Below, in pieces: positions 44,263 to 52,829 of a DNA stretch of 64,000 bases. This DNA is from Xenorhabdus beddingii (lineage in GTDB: Bacteria > Pseudomonadota > Gammaproteobacteria > Enterobacterales > Enterobacteriaceae): positions 57,946 through 121,945 of the forward strand of contig NZ_MUBK01000011.1 of the NCBI RefSeq assembly GCF_002127545.1, written 5' to 3'. The position numbers and the translations under genes were made by a program. Within the stretch, counting starts at the first letter, position 1; each line of letters starts with the position of its first letter. Under the pieces are notes generated by a model. It searched no databases and was not told where the DNA came from. It saw nothing but the letters and a program-made list of their open reading frames with translations.

Positions 44263-45570
44263 CTACCCCTTTTTCCTGATAATCCGGCGACGTTTATTAA
44301 CCAGATCCGGTAATATCGTCTGTGATATACACTGCCACTCAATGTGCTCGACATCGACGCCCTGTTTGACGAAATGGTCAGTCAGCGCGGACTGGCATTG
44401 TTGCAGGTACGCAATATCACAGTCCCCTTCCAGACGCAGCAGCAAGTCAGTCTGCGTCAGACGATAATCACTGGTCAGCGGCAAAGTATTGGCAATGATC
44501 CGCGAACAGGGATCGGCAAAAAGAGTCACCTTTCCACCATCATGCGCGGGCAAAATCAGTTGATCATCACTGCGCCCTTCAATACGCTCTATCGCCAATG
44601 CCGGATTGCCACAAGCACACGGGGTTTTCTTCACCACTAAAATATCATCAAGCTGATAACGCACGATAGGCTGGGATTCCCGTGTGAAATCCGTGATGAT
44701 TGGGTTAAAGCGTGATCCGTCGATCCATTTTGGTTCAATATGGAGAAATTCTTCATTAAGATGCAATGTGCCATGGGCGCAAGTACAGGCCAAGAAACCC
44801 TCTGTTGCCTGATAAATCTCTCCGACTTCCTTAAATACACTCTCCAATAATTGACGATCTTGCGGTTCCAGCACTTCTGCTACCGAAATGACTTTCGCTG
44901 GCGAGAGTGACACTTCACCTTGCTGGATCTTCAATGCCAACGCCCGCAACACTTGCGCCGGGGCCACGACAATCGTGGGTTTATACTCCACCAATGCTTG
45001 CACCTGCTGATTAAAATCAGCAAACAAATCAAAAAAACGGAAAGATATCCAACGGTTCTGGACGCTCTCGTAGAGGTTGTTTCCCGCCCGTAAAAACAGC
45101 GCGACCCGCTCACCGTGAAATAAGCCGTTTGGCAGCATTTTGGCGAGCATGATCCCTGCCCAAATGCTCCGCTCTTTCGGACTGATAACGAAAATACCAC
45201 GCTGCCCCGATGTGCCCGATGACATACCAACACTGAATTTGCCGACTGTCGGCCTGAAATCTCGTGACTGTTCGCTCAACCGCGCACATTCCAAGAGTTC
45301 ATCGCGTTTGAGACCTGCCGTATTCATCTGGTCGAAGTTTTCCATCATGATGGCTTTATTCATCAGCGGATATTCCGCCAACGGTAAATCACTATACGCG
45401 GCAAAATAGGGACTTTTCATCAGCACATTGCGCCGGAATGCGGCCAACGCTCTCGATTGATGCTGTTCAAGCTGCTGACGGCTGGAAAATTTCCCCTGTT
45501 TTCTGGCTCTCCAGTAGTACCAAAGAGAATAGTACCAAAGAGAATAGTACCAAAACGTTTTGAGTATCAT
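44263..45570 (-). CDS. CapK/F390-synthetase-type adenylate-forming enzyme
   Basis: 435 residues. The AMP-binding motif is VGMSSGTSGQRGIFVIS (about 113-129). QATEGFLACTCAHGTLHLNEE and RYQLDDILVV follow, as in phenylacetate-CoA ligase/F390 synthetase relatives. A Cys-rich CACGNP motif may bind zinc. It would adenylate a carboxylic acid, perhaps for CoA or ester transfer. It is last in a four-gene cluster and overlaps the MBL gene by 4 bp. The N-terminus contains a DNA-level 15-bp duplication giving WYYSL repeated. Confidence 0.8.
   Translation of the reverse strand: MILKTFWYYSLWYYSLWYYWRARKQGKFSSRQQLEQHQSRALAAFRRNVLMKSPYFAAYSDLPLAEYPLMNKAIMMENFDQMNTAGLKRDELLECARLSEQSRDFRPTVGKFSVGMSSGTSGQRGIFVISPKERSIWAGIMLAKMLPNGLFHGERVALFLRAGNNLYESVQNRWISFRFFDLFADFNQQVQALVEYKPTIVVAPAQVLRALALKIQQGEVSLSPAKVISVAEVLEPQDRQLLESVFKEVGEIYQATEGFLACTCAHGTLHLNEEFLHIEPKWIDGSRFNPIITDFTRESQPIVRYQLDDILVVKKTPCACGNPALAIERIEGRSDDQLILPAHDGGKVTLFADPCSRIIANTLPLTSDYRLTQTDLLLRLEGDCDIAYLQQCQSALTDHFVKQGVDVEHIEWQCISQTILPDLVNKRRRIIRKKG
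45516..45557 (-). repeat. 15-bp tandem repeat at the N-terminus of the CapK-like gene
   Basis: On the plus strand, AGTACCAAAGAGAAT occurs at 45516-45530 and again at 45531-45545, with a partial third copy at 45546-45557. It is in frame and encodes repeated WYYSL, immediately after the start of the protein. Confidence 0.9.
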
Positions 45571-46373
45571 TCCAAATCTCCCTCATGACATAACTGGATA
45601 AGAACCTGTTTTTGGTCAATCTGGTGCAGCTTATTCAAGGTTTCATAATAGGCTCGGCTATCATCCATGATGATATTTGCCAGCTTTGCAGGCCCACGCA
45701 ATTCACGGTAGTTACTGGGTGACCACGCCGCATCTCCTGCCAGCAATACCCAGCCCTGTTCGGTCATTACACAGAGTCCGATATGCCCTACGGCATGACC
45801 GGGCAAGGGCACAATAAATATCTGTTGCTGGCTATCCGGCACAGCATAACCCTCTCCCAATGCCGCCAATTCGTCGGGCAGTGGACACGGTTCAAATCCT
45901 TCATAAAAACGGACTCTGGATTCAAAATCTTCCGGGATCAGCCCCCGTACAAAGGCCCGTTTCAGCGCAGCGATACCCCGTAAATGGCGTGTCTTTTGCC
46001 AGCCTTCTCCTGAACAGATGAATTTGGCCTGTGGAAAATCCCGCAATCCAGCAATATGATCACCATGAAAGTGAGAAATAATGATGCCATCAATATCACT
46101 GGGTTGAATGCCGTCCTCTTTCAGTTGCATCACCAGTGAGTCTTTGGTGTCAAAGTAAACGGGCGTAACAATGCGATAAAAACGAATGATCCCACTGCGG
46201 GTATGATCGTAAAAATGGCTGGCATATCCGGTATCGAGCAACCAGCGTTTATCATTGCACTCCAACAGCCACGCACGGGCAGGGAATTTACATACGCGAA
46301 GGCTTGCCCCTTTTAGTGCCATACAGCCGGAATGGGTACAATATCCCACTTCAAAAACACGCATCTTGACCAT
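45567..46373 (-). CDS. MBL-fold metallo-hydrolase
   Basis: 268 residues with the two-metal motif His-x-His-x-Asp-His in GIIISHFHGDHIAGLRDF (about 102-119). A later His is in PLPGHAVGHIGLCV and an Asp in LLAGDAAWSPSNYR. The family hydrolyses esters, thioesters or lactones. It resembles AHL-lactonase-type enzymes in motif spacing. Position two before the end of the cluster suggests action on an acyl thioester or lactone intermediate. Confidence 0.85.
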   Translation of the reverse strand: MVKMRVFEVGYCTHSGCMALKGASLRVCKFPARAWLLECNDKRWLLDTGYASHFYDHTRSGIIRFYRIVTPVYFDTKDSLVMQLKEDGIQPSDIDGIIISHFHGDHIAGLRDFPQAKFICSGEGWQKTRHLRGIAALKRAFVRGLIPEDFESRVRFYEGFEPCPLPDELAALGEGYAVPDSQQQIFIVPLPGHAVGHIGLCVMTEQGWVLLAGDAAWSPSNYRELRGPAKLANIIMDDSRAYYETLNKLHQIDQKQVLIQLCHEGDLE

Positions 46374-46374
46374 A

Positions 46375-47385
46375 CTAACCCGCCTGCCCGTCTATCTGTT
46401 TCAACCAGTTGGCCGTTAAGTGAATGCCTTCCTCCATGGTATAAACCGGGGCATAGCCCAGCTCTTCCCGCGCTTTTGCCGTGTCCAGCGTCATGGAGTA
46501 ATAGGCCGCGCCAATACCGTAACGTGTCAGCAACGGCTCTTTTCGGGTAAGCATGGCAATCCCTTCCATAATTGCCGCAACACTATACAGAAGCGGGTAA
46601 GGCAATGATTTGATCCGATAACCCAATTTCATCTCGTCAAATAGCTGCCCCAATGTTTGCGCCAGGGGCTGTGGCTGCTGATTGGTAATGTTGTATATCG
46701 CGCCACTTTGTAACCCTTCCCGATGGGTCGCCAGCGACATTGCATGGACGACATTCATGACAAAGGTGAGATCCAAGGCATTTTTCCCGCCCGCAGGCAA
46801 GGCCATGACTCCCTTGCTGGCCTTAACCTGTGCCATCAGACGCGGCAATAACACTCTGTCATGCGGGCCAAATAATCCACGGGGGCGCAGAATAATGTAA
46901 GTGGTTCCGGGATAACTGCCAATCAACTGGAGTACGCTCTCCTCTGCCAAGAATTTCGTTCGGGCATAATCATTCGCGAAACACTGACTGCGTTGATTTT
47001 CAGTAACGTGTTGTTGATGTGAAAAATTAAAATAGACGGCCGGGGTGGAGATATGAACAAAGCGCCGGATACCACATATTCCTGCGGCTTGCGCCAACAT
47101 GTAGGTCGCGGTCAAATTGATGCGCTCAAATTCATCGGGATCGCCCCAGGGAGAGGATTTGGCGGCACAATGCCAAACCGCATCACAATCTGACATCAGT
47201 TCAATGGCTTCATCCACGCTTAAGGTTTCCAGTTCGGCACAGCGAAATTCAGCACCCAATTGCGTCAATACCTCTCCCGCCTGCGGATTGCGCCCCGTTG
47301 CCACAACCGATTGCCCATCTGATAGCAGGTAGTCTACCGCGTTACGTCCTAAGCCACTTGTTGCGCCGGTGACAAGAATTTTCAT
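46375..47385 (-). CDS. NAD(P)-dependent epimerase/dehydratase, OleD/3-beta-HSD-like
   Basis: 336 residues of the extended SDR type. The Rossmann motif is VTGATSGLGRNAV (about 5-17). The catalytic Tyr-x-x-x-Lys is in NDYARTKFLAEESV (about 143-156) and the upstream Ser/Thr in VHISTPAVYF. RPRGLFGPHDRVLLPRLM is typical of OleD and 3-beta-hydroxysteroid dehydrogenase relatives, which reduce a 3-ketoacyl product. It overlaps the KAS III-like gene by 4 bp. Confidence 0.88.
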   Translation of the reverse strand: MKILVTGATSGLGRNAVDYLLSDGQSVVATGRNPQAGEVLTQLGAEFRCAELETLSVDEAIELMSDCDAVWHCAAKSSPWGDPDEFERINLTATYMLAQAAGICGIRRFVHISTPAVYFNFSHQQHVTENQRSQCFANDYARTKFLAEESVLQLIGSYPGTTYIILRPRGLFGPHDRVLLPRLMAQVKASKGVMALPAGGKNALDLTFVMNVVHAMSLATHREGLQSGAIYNITNQQPQPLAQTLGQLFDEMKLGYRIKSLPYPLLYSVAAIMEGIAMLTRKEPLLTRYGIGAAYYSMTLDTAKAREELGYAPVYTMEEGIHLTANWLKQIDGQAG

Positions 47386-48380
47386 GGTTTCAAAATCATC
47401 TCACTTAATGAAAGCCCCGCCGCCGTACCCAGCAACATCACATAATCACGGCCATAGTAACGATCTGTTATAATCGCTTCATGCAGTGCTGTTGGAATTG
47501 AGGCTGCAACCTGATTGCCACGATAGCGATAGATATTCACAAATCTCTCATCCCTGATATTCAGCCGCTTGCGAATATGTTCCAACCCCAAGTGGCTGGC
47601 TTGATGGGGGATGACGGTATCAATATCGGACATCTTAAGATCAGCACTCGCCAGAACCCGTTCGGTAAAACCTTCAATGAGTGAAGCTGTCAGTTTAAAC
47701 AGCGGCCTGCCCTGCATCTGGAACAGAAAATCACTGTCTTCCATTCCTGAGCGGAGATTCTTGCGGGTTCCCCCGGCGCGGATCTCGCACAACTCAAGAC
47801 CTTCCGGATAAGTTTCATGTTTGTGGGTCACAATCCCGCTCTTGCCATCCCCCCTTTCAACGATCACACAAGCCGCACCGTCACCAAAAATCAATGAAGA
47901 CTCTTGGTGTGACCAATCAATGCCACGGGAAGCCATCTCCGCAGAAACAATGGCAATACGTCGATGCTGTTGGGTCGCGAGAAATCCGGCGGCAACATTC
48001 AAGGCAGAGATAAAACTGACGCAGCTTGCATTAATATCAAAACAGGCGATCCCGGCCTTTAATTGACTCTCTTTTAAAATATGCGCGGCTGAATAAGGTA
48101 AAGCCTGAATGGGTATTGCAGAAGCCGAAATCAGTAGGTCAATCGAATCCGGCGAAATTTGGTGTGTTTGTAACGTATTATGCAGCGCTTCCACCGCCAA
48201 TTTAGCCTGAGAGGCTGCATAATCAGAGTGATAACGATATTCAATTCCTGAATGCTTTTGTACATAGCCGTTGGGTTTATTTAATTTCAAATCCAGGTCG
48301 GATGAATACACTTTATGCTCAGGCAAAGCCGTACCAGAGGCAATGATCTTTAATGGGATCAATTCGTTTGAGTTTTTCAT
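47382..48380 (-). CDS. KAS III-like beta-ketoacyl synthase (FabH/OleA-type)
   Basis: 332 residues with the Cys-His-Asn triad: Cys in CFDINASCVSFISALN (about 113), His in VIPHQASHLGLEHI (about 261) and Asn in RYRGNQVAASIP (about 293). It is not the housekeeping FabH because it lacks the fatty-acid operon and sits first in a reductase-hydrolase-ligase cluster. OleA-type members condense two acyl thioesters head-to-head; others make alkylresorcinols or pyrones. The 4-bp overlap with the reductase means coupled translation. Confidence 0.85.
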   Translation of the reverse strand: MKNSNELIPLKIIASGTALPEHKVYSSDLDLKLNKPNGYVQKHSGIEYRYHSDYAASQAKLAVEALHNTLQTHQISPDSIDLLISASAIPIQALPYSAAHILKESQLKAGIACFDINASCVSFISALNVAAGFLATQQHRRIAIVSAEMASRGIDWSHQESSLIFGDGAACVIVERGDGKSGIVTHKHETYPEGLELCEIRAGGTRKNLRSGMEDSDFLFQMQGRPLFKLTASLIEGFTERVLASADLKMSDIDTVIPHQASHLGLEHIRKRLNIRDERFVNIYRYRGNQVAASIPTALHEAIITDRYYGRDYVMLLGTAAGLSLSEMILKP

Positions 48381-48896
48381 TTTTTTATTACTTCCGAATG
48401 TTAATTTTTTGTTTAAATATATTGTCAGAATACGAAGTAATTTCTGATATAGGGCTTAAATCAATTCAGTATTTATCAGATAGTTGATTAAACAGGAAGT
48501 GGATATTTATGATACATCATATTACTAAATTGAAATACAGCACTCAGATATATGAAAAATAAAAGGTTTTATTCATTTATCATTTTACTGCCATAAAATT
48601 TTTTTAATGAAAAAAACTTTCCATGAGATTTAATCATGGAGTTTGTTGTCTATATGTGAATTAAAAGTCAATGTTATCTTACAAATAAACTCACTTGACT
48701 TAATTATTGGAAATAGTCATCTTTTATTTTTATTTCATTAATGAATTATATACGCTACCAACTTCAAAACGTAGGTAACGTAATTTACTCTTTACCAGAT
48801 AATAAGCAGAATGGGAATAAAATTTTTCTGCAACAGCAAAAGAATAAAGTTAAATAAATAAGTTTTCATAATAGTGATACACTGAAATTCCGAAGA

Positions 48897-48929
48897 TTCC
48901 TTACTCCCCGCGCAGCGGGGAGTAAGGAA
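48897..48929. repeat. Perfect 15-bp inverted repeat with 3-nt loop
   Basis: TTCCTTACTCCCCGC (48897-48911) pairs exactly with GCGGGGAGTAAGGAA (48915-48929). It is GC-rich in an AT-rich setting and has no T-run, so it looks like a palindromic repetitive element or orphan RNA hairpin rather than a simple terminator. Confidence 0.8.
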
Positions 48930-49362
48930 GTGTTCTACAATTTTGAAATGTCATTTATTACCCACCATTAATTGGAGAATAAAAAACCTCATTAAATAAC
49001 GCTTCATCCACACTAAAATATGATTATGAAACCCTATTTCATTTAACCTCGAGTGTCCTTATCCGGAATATAATCCCATTGAAATGCAATTCTATTGGAA
49101 TAAATTTTTAATCATCTTAAATAATTCCCCAGTCACTTCATCATGCAATGGCATTTTATGATTGCTTCTTATTGAAGAAATTCTACTTTAGTATAAATAC
49201 CCACCTAATTTTATGATTATTAATGAAAAGCACACAATGTCAGCGATAAACGTCATCGAAAGGAAATATTTATGTCATAAAACTGTGATATACACTGATA
49301 AAATAAAGACCGGAGATTGTATTATTCCAATATTTTATATGAAAATGACTAATGACACTATT

Positions 49363-49395
49363 TTTCAGATACCCAAATTTTCAGATACCCCAAAT
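49363..49395 (+). repeat. 16-17-bp tandem duplication upstream of glpQ
   Basis: TTTCAGATACCCAAAT (49363-49378) is followed by TTTCAGATACCCCAAAT (49379-49395), differing by one inserted C. Confidence 0.8.
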
Positions 49396-49435
49396 TAACA
49401 TAAGTTTTATTTAAGATAATAAGTGGAGACCCCCA

Positions 49436-50512
49436 ATGCAGACCCCGATTAAAGCAATCATGGCAGGTATTTTGTTAGCATCGTCAATGTCAGGCATCGC
49501 ACACGCAGCAGATAAAATTGTTATCGCCCATCGTGGGGCCAGTGGCTACCTGCCTGAGCATACGCTGCCCGCCAAAGCGATGGCCTATGCACAAGGTGCT
49601 GATTATCTTGAACAAGATTTGGTGATGACCAAAGATGATCAGCTCATTGTACTGCACGACCATTATCTGGATCGCGTAACGGATGTGGCGGAACGCTTTC
49701 CAAACCGTGCCCGTGCCGATGGCCGCTATTATGCGATAGATTTTACCTTACCGGAAATTAAGTCTCTTAAATTCACCGAAGGCTTTGATATCAAAGACGG
49801 CAAAAAAGTCCAGGGTTATTCGGGGCGTTTCCCGATGGGGAAATCAGATTTCCGTATTCATACTTTTCAGGAAGAACTGGAGTTTATTCAAGGTCTGAAT
49901 AAATCCACCGGCAAAGATATTGGTATCTATCCTGAAATCAAGGCACCGTGGTTCCATCGTCAGGAAGGCAAAGATATTACGACCAAGGTGTTGGAAGTGC
50001 TAAAACAATATGGCTATACCAAAAAGAGCGATAAAGTTTATCTGCAATGCTTTGATGCCAATGAACTGAAACGCATCAAAAATGAGCTGGAACCGAAACT
50101 GGGCATGGATCTGAAACTGATTCAGCTCATCGCTTACACCGACTGGAACGAAACCTACGAGCAAAAACCCGACGGTCAATGGCAAAATTATAGCTATGAA
50201 TGGATGTTTCAGCCGGGTGCGATGAAAGAAGTGGCAAAATATGCTGACGGCATTGGCCCTGATTATCACATGATGATCGCCAGTGATTCCACGCCAAATA
50301 ATATTAAGCTGACGGGTATGGTGAAAGAGGCTCACGCCAGCCATTTGGCCGTCCATCCGTACACGATTCGTATCGATCAACTGCCAAAATATGCCACCAA
50401 CGGAGATCAATTGTTTGATATCGTTTTCAATAAAGCCAATGTTGATGGCGCATTCACCGATTTTCCTGATTTAGCTGTGAAATTTTTGAAAAAACATCAC
50501 GAACATCAATAA
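49436..50512 (+). CDS. glpQ: Periplasmic glycerophosphodiester phosphodiesterase
   Basis: 358 residues, matching E. coli GlpQ. A signal peptide ends AHAA (about 26). The catalytic GDPD motifs are HRGASGYLPEHTLPA (about 32-46), EQDLVMTKDDQLIVLHDHYLDRVTDV (about 59-84, with Ca-binding Glu/Asp and catalytic His) and DIGIYPEIKAPWFH. It cleaves deacylated phospholipids to glycerol-3-phosphate and an alcohol. GTGGAG lies just upstream of the ATG. Confidence 0.96.
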   Translation: MQTPIKAIMAGILLASSMSGIAHAADKIVIAHRGASGYLPEHTLPAKAMAYAQGADYLEQDLVMTKDDQLIVLHDHYLDRVTDVAERFPNRARADGRYYAIDFTLPEIKSLKFTEGFDIKDGKKVQGYSGRFPMGKSDFRIHTFQEELEFIQGLNKSTGKDIGIYPEIKAPWFHRQEGKDITTKVLEVLKQYGYTKKSDKVYLQCFDANELKRIKNELEPKLGMDLKLIQLIAYTDWNETYEQKPDGQWQNYSYEWMFQPGAMKEVAKYADGIGPDYHMMIASDSTPNNIKLTGMVKEAHASHLAVHPYTIRIDQLPKYATNGDQLFDIVFNKANVDGAFTDFPDLAVKFLKKHHEHQ

Positions 50513-50523
50513 GCGACAAAAAT

Positions 50524-50553
50524 ATAATGGGGCAGCCAAGGCTGCCCCATTAT
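50524..50553. terminator. Convergent terminator between glpQ and epmA
   Basis: ATAATGGGGCAGC (50524-50536) pairs perfectly with GCTGCCCCATTAT (50541-50553) around CAAG. Confidence 0.85.
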
Positions 50554-50555
50554 GA

Positions 50556-51533
50556 TCAAGAGATCCCCACCGGAAAAGCAATCACCTCACTGATCCGCTC
50601 CGCACCCAGTGCCAGCATAATCAGGCGATCAACGCCCAATGCAACGCCAGAACAATCCGGCATACCATGTGCAAGCGCTGCAAGCAGGTATTCATCAATC
50701 GGCTGAACAGGCAATCCCATGGCTTCACGCTTACGGTTGTCCTGCTCAAAACGTAAACGCTGTTCATGGCTGTCCGTTAATTCACGGAAGCCATTCGCCA
50801 GTTCCATGCCCTTGAAATAGACTTCAAAACGTTGGGCAACCCGATGATCTTCCTTGCTGATTTCTGCCAATGCCGCCTGGGATGCAGGAAAATGATAGAT
50901 AAATGTCGGTTTTTCAATCCCAATCTGGGTTTCCACGCCCATGACAAAAAGCAATTGCAGCAAGGTATCCCGATCTTCTTCTTGATCCGCGATATTACTG
51001 AGATCGAGTTTTGCCGCCACCTCACGCAACTTTTCTTTACTGGCCGTAAGGGGGTCGATATCCAGATATCGAATGAATGCCTGTTGGTAAGACAGTGATT
51101 CGGCACTTTCACAATCCAGGATCTGCTGCAATAAATCATCCACTTCATTCATCAAGTGGTACATGTCGTAATGCGGGCGATACCACTCCAGCATGGTGAA
51201 TTCCGGGTTATGATGGCGACCCGCTTCCTCATTACGGAAACTTTTTCCCATCTGATAAATGGAGCCACTGCCAGCGGCCAGCAAACGTTTCATGTGGTAT
51301 TCAGGGCTGGTCATCAGGTACAGAGTCAAGCCATCTGCCGCTCCCGGCCCGACAAACCGTGTCTGGAACGGTACCAGATGAACGTCGGTGACAGTCGCCT
51401 GACTCATGGCCGGTGTTTCAACCTCCAACACCCCACGATCTGCGAAAAAGCGCCGTATTTCTGCTAAAATCTCCGCCTTTTTCAATAAATTGGCGATAGG
51501 GGCACTTGGCTGCCAATTCGCGACTTTGTTCAT
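50556..51533 (-). CDS. epmA: Elongation factor P-(R)-beta-lysine ligase
   Basis: 325 residues of the class II lysyl-tRNA-synthetase-like type without anticodon domain. Motif 2 and 3 segments are [49 protein letters not shown] (about 68-118) and [15 protein letters not shown] near the end. It attaches beta-lysine to EF-P. Its divergent position next to frdABCD is the enterobacterial arrangement. Confidence 0.96.
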   Translation of the reverse strand: MNKVANWQPSAPIANLLKKAEILAEIRRFFADRGVLEVETPAMSQATVTDVHLVPFQTRFVGPGAADGLTLYLMTSPEYHMKRLLAAGSGSIYQMGKSFRNEEAGRHHNPEFTMLEWYRPHYDMYHLMNEVDDLLQQILDCESAESLSYQQAFIRYLDIDPLTASKEKLREVAAKLDLSNIADQEEDRDTLLQLLFVMGVETQIGIEKPTFIYHFPASQAALAEISKEDHRVAQRFEVYFKGMELANGFRELTDSHEQRLRFEQDNRKREAMGLPVQPIDEYLLAALAHGMPDCSGVALGVDRLIMLALGAERISEVIAFPVGIS

Positions 51534-51800
51534 GTTCCAATGACTCCAAAATAAAACAAAACGCGCAGTTTACCCGCATCAAGCCAGCCAGACAATTCAT
51601 TGTCTACAATTTATTCATAAACGGATCCTTTATACCATGCATTTTTCAATGTGTGGCTTTCTTGTTTATGTTCATTGTCCATTTATTTATACCGAAAATA
51701 TGGATGCCCATCTCCACACTCTGCAAGAGCTTTCTACGACTCCTTTTAGTTTTATTTTGATAAAAATTAATAAAAAGTTAATAAAAAACATCAGCATCAA

Positions 51801-52106
51801 TTACACTACGATAACACCTGTAATATACTTTTCACCGTGAGCACCAATAAATCCATTGGTTTTCAGTGTCACTTTCCTCTCATTAATTAAAGATAAGAAT
51901 AACGTTAGGTATACTCCTCCTCCTTCTATTTGCCCATCGGGATAATTTAAATAAAAGTCGCTATACATATATCCTTGATAATCTTTAAATGTCACTTTGA
52001 CATTGTTCATTGATTTAGATGAAAGCTTAGGATAAGTTTCCAATTCCACTATGTATACATTTCCATAATATTCAGGCTCGTTTAAGACTTCAGTTTTGTC
52101 ACTCAT
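51801..52106 (-). CDS. Small protein of unknown function
   Basis: 101 residues from ATG 52106 (MSDKTEVLNEPEYYGNVYIVELE), with AAGGAG 7 nt upstream, which is a better start than the longer frame to 52130. It is predicted to be mostly beta strand (VYIVELET, VKVTFKDYQGYMYSDFYLNY, GGGVYLTLFLSLI, KYITGVIVV), with no signal peptide. It could be a small sandwich or lectin-like fold. I do not recognise a family. It stands alone between epmA and frdA in low-GC DNA. Confidence 0.6.
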   Translation of the reverse strand: MSDKTEVLNEPEYYGNVYIVELETYPKLSSKSMNNVKVTFKDYQGYMYSDFYLNYPDGQIEGGGVYLTLFLSLINERKVTLKTNGFIGAHGEKYITGVIVV

Positions 52107-52829
52107 AACAATACTCCTTAAGACAATCACTTACATAAAAATAGAATATAACATTCACACCTATCCATTAGTGATTAAATTAATATCCATGACAAACAAA
52201 ATCCATCGGATATATATTTAATTTAGTCAACAAGTTCTATTTTGTCAAAAAATACTTTCATTGTCAGACTTAATTTCAATTCTGTTTATCAATAAAAAAA
52301 TGATTACTATATTTTATCTTTTATTCTTTATTTTGAATTTTTATCTATTAAAATCAAACTATACACACAGTGAAACCATTAAGTCCATTAATCCGATTTA
52401 TTAGTCAATGGATTTTTATTTTTATATTAGTTTATAGTAAAAAGACCATTATTATCCCAATCAATGAGTTTCAGATTTTACAGTTATATAAATCAAACTG
52501 ATGAATAAATTTCCCTATTAACACCGGCTCATTCAAATAAGAAAAAACATGCGATAGATCACATTTTATCAGTGAAATTCGACAAAACCCACATCCATAT
52601 CAAGTTTATCCTCTTTTTAACCCGTTATAATTAAGCCATATAAAGAGTAAAGGGTTATGAAACTAACGCGTTAAACCCGAAAAATTTATCTATAACACTC
52701 GGTCAAACAAGAAAAAATGTCTCTACAAAATGGCAGGGATAAAAAAATGACGAGTGAGAATACATTGGGTCTTCTGAGAAAAATTTACTCATTTCGTTTA
52801 ATCATTCACCTGAACAATGGAGAAGCGCA
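52107..52829. other. Region upstream of frdA, 723 bp
   Basis: Very AT-rich. It must carry the frd promoter. I looked for an FNR site (TTGAT-N4-ATCAA) and found only half-matches (ATCAA near 52598), so none is called. No gene supported. Confidence 0.4.

Larger units (their letters stand above)
48381..49435. other. Large intergenic region, 1055 bp
   Basis: AT-rich. It contains the promoter of the KAS III cluster (-), a perfect GC-rich hairpin (48897-48929), an imperfect hairpin around 48616-48645, a short direct repeat (49363-49395) and the promoter of glpQ (+). A 61-codon frame at 49213-49398 has no ribosome binding site or similarity I recognise. Confidence 0.5.

Noticed and set aside
49213..49398. 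61-codon frame upstream of glpQ
   Set aside because: No ribosome binding site, ends inside a tandem duplication, no recognisable features.
52555..52615. CRP or FNR site in the frd upstream region
   Set aside because: TGCGATAGATCACA has the wrong half-site spacing for CRP, and the ATCAA half-site lacks its FNR partner.
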